From the NCBI GenBank assembly GCA_025462985.1, contig JAOAPP010000708.1, positions 1-6,301 on the forward strand: a stretch of DNA of 6,301 bases, given 5' to 3'. The notes under the pieces were generated by a model. The model saw nothing but the letters and a program-made list of their open reading frames with translations, ran no database searches and was not told where the DNA came from. The stretch is from Bryobacterales bacterium. Lineage in GTDB: Bacteria; Acidobacteriota; Terriglobia; Bryobacterales; Bryobacteraceae. The translations under genes and the position numbers were made by a program. Shown in pieces: positions 6,283-6,301 of this stretch; within the stretch, counting starts at the first letter, position 1; every line of letters begins with the position of its first letter.

Positions 6283-6301
6283 TCTGATTTCTCCCCCATT
6301 C

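Overview
The window carries a compact run of same-strand (+) housekeeping genes: mfd (transcription-repair coupling factor), a secreted SurA/PpiC-type peptidyl-prolyl isomerase, a YhaM-type OB-fold/HD-domain 3'-5' exoribonuclease, and the signal recognition particle RNA gene (ffs). It looks chromosomal. I see no insertion sequence, CRISPR array, tRNA or other sign of mobile DNA.

Organism: the coding sequence is moderately GC-rich with GC-rich third codon positions. The export signal peptide on the isomerase points to a diderm bacterium. An OB/HD exoribonuclease in such a background, a single-parvulin SurA-like protein with a C-terminal 'LLWVVPIPGT' stretch, and a small 4.5S-type SRP RNA together suggest Acidobacteriota. 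That phylum assignment is an inference from protein style, not a search result.

Layout: positions 1-285 have no convincing gene. The left part is AT-richer than the rest, and the region probably holds the promoter and leader of mfd. mfd (286-3792, GTG start) is full length. After a 48-nt gap comes the isomerase (3841-4998), then a 7-nt gap and the exoribonuclease (5006-6148). A further 22 nt separates that stop from the SRP RNA (6171-6282), and the last 19 nt show nothing recognisable. No intrinsic terminator is visible in any gap, so the three protein genes are plausibly one transcription unit. ffs may have its own promoter or be processed from the same transcript.

How the genes relate: Mfd removes stalled RNA polymerase and recruits excision repair. 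The YhaM-like enzyme trims RNA 3' ends. The SurA-like protein chaperones exported proteins, and the SRP RNA targets nascent membrane proteins. They do not form one pathway. The most unusual details are a parvulin domain with Glu at both positions where active parvulins have conserved His, a proline-rich tail on the exoribonuclease, and a 9-nt element upstream of ffs that could pair with the 3' strand of the SRP RNA closing stem. I found no convincing new system. This is mostly ordinary core genome.
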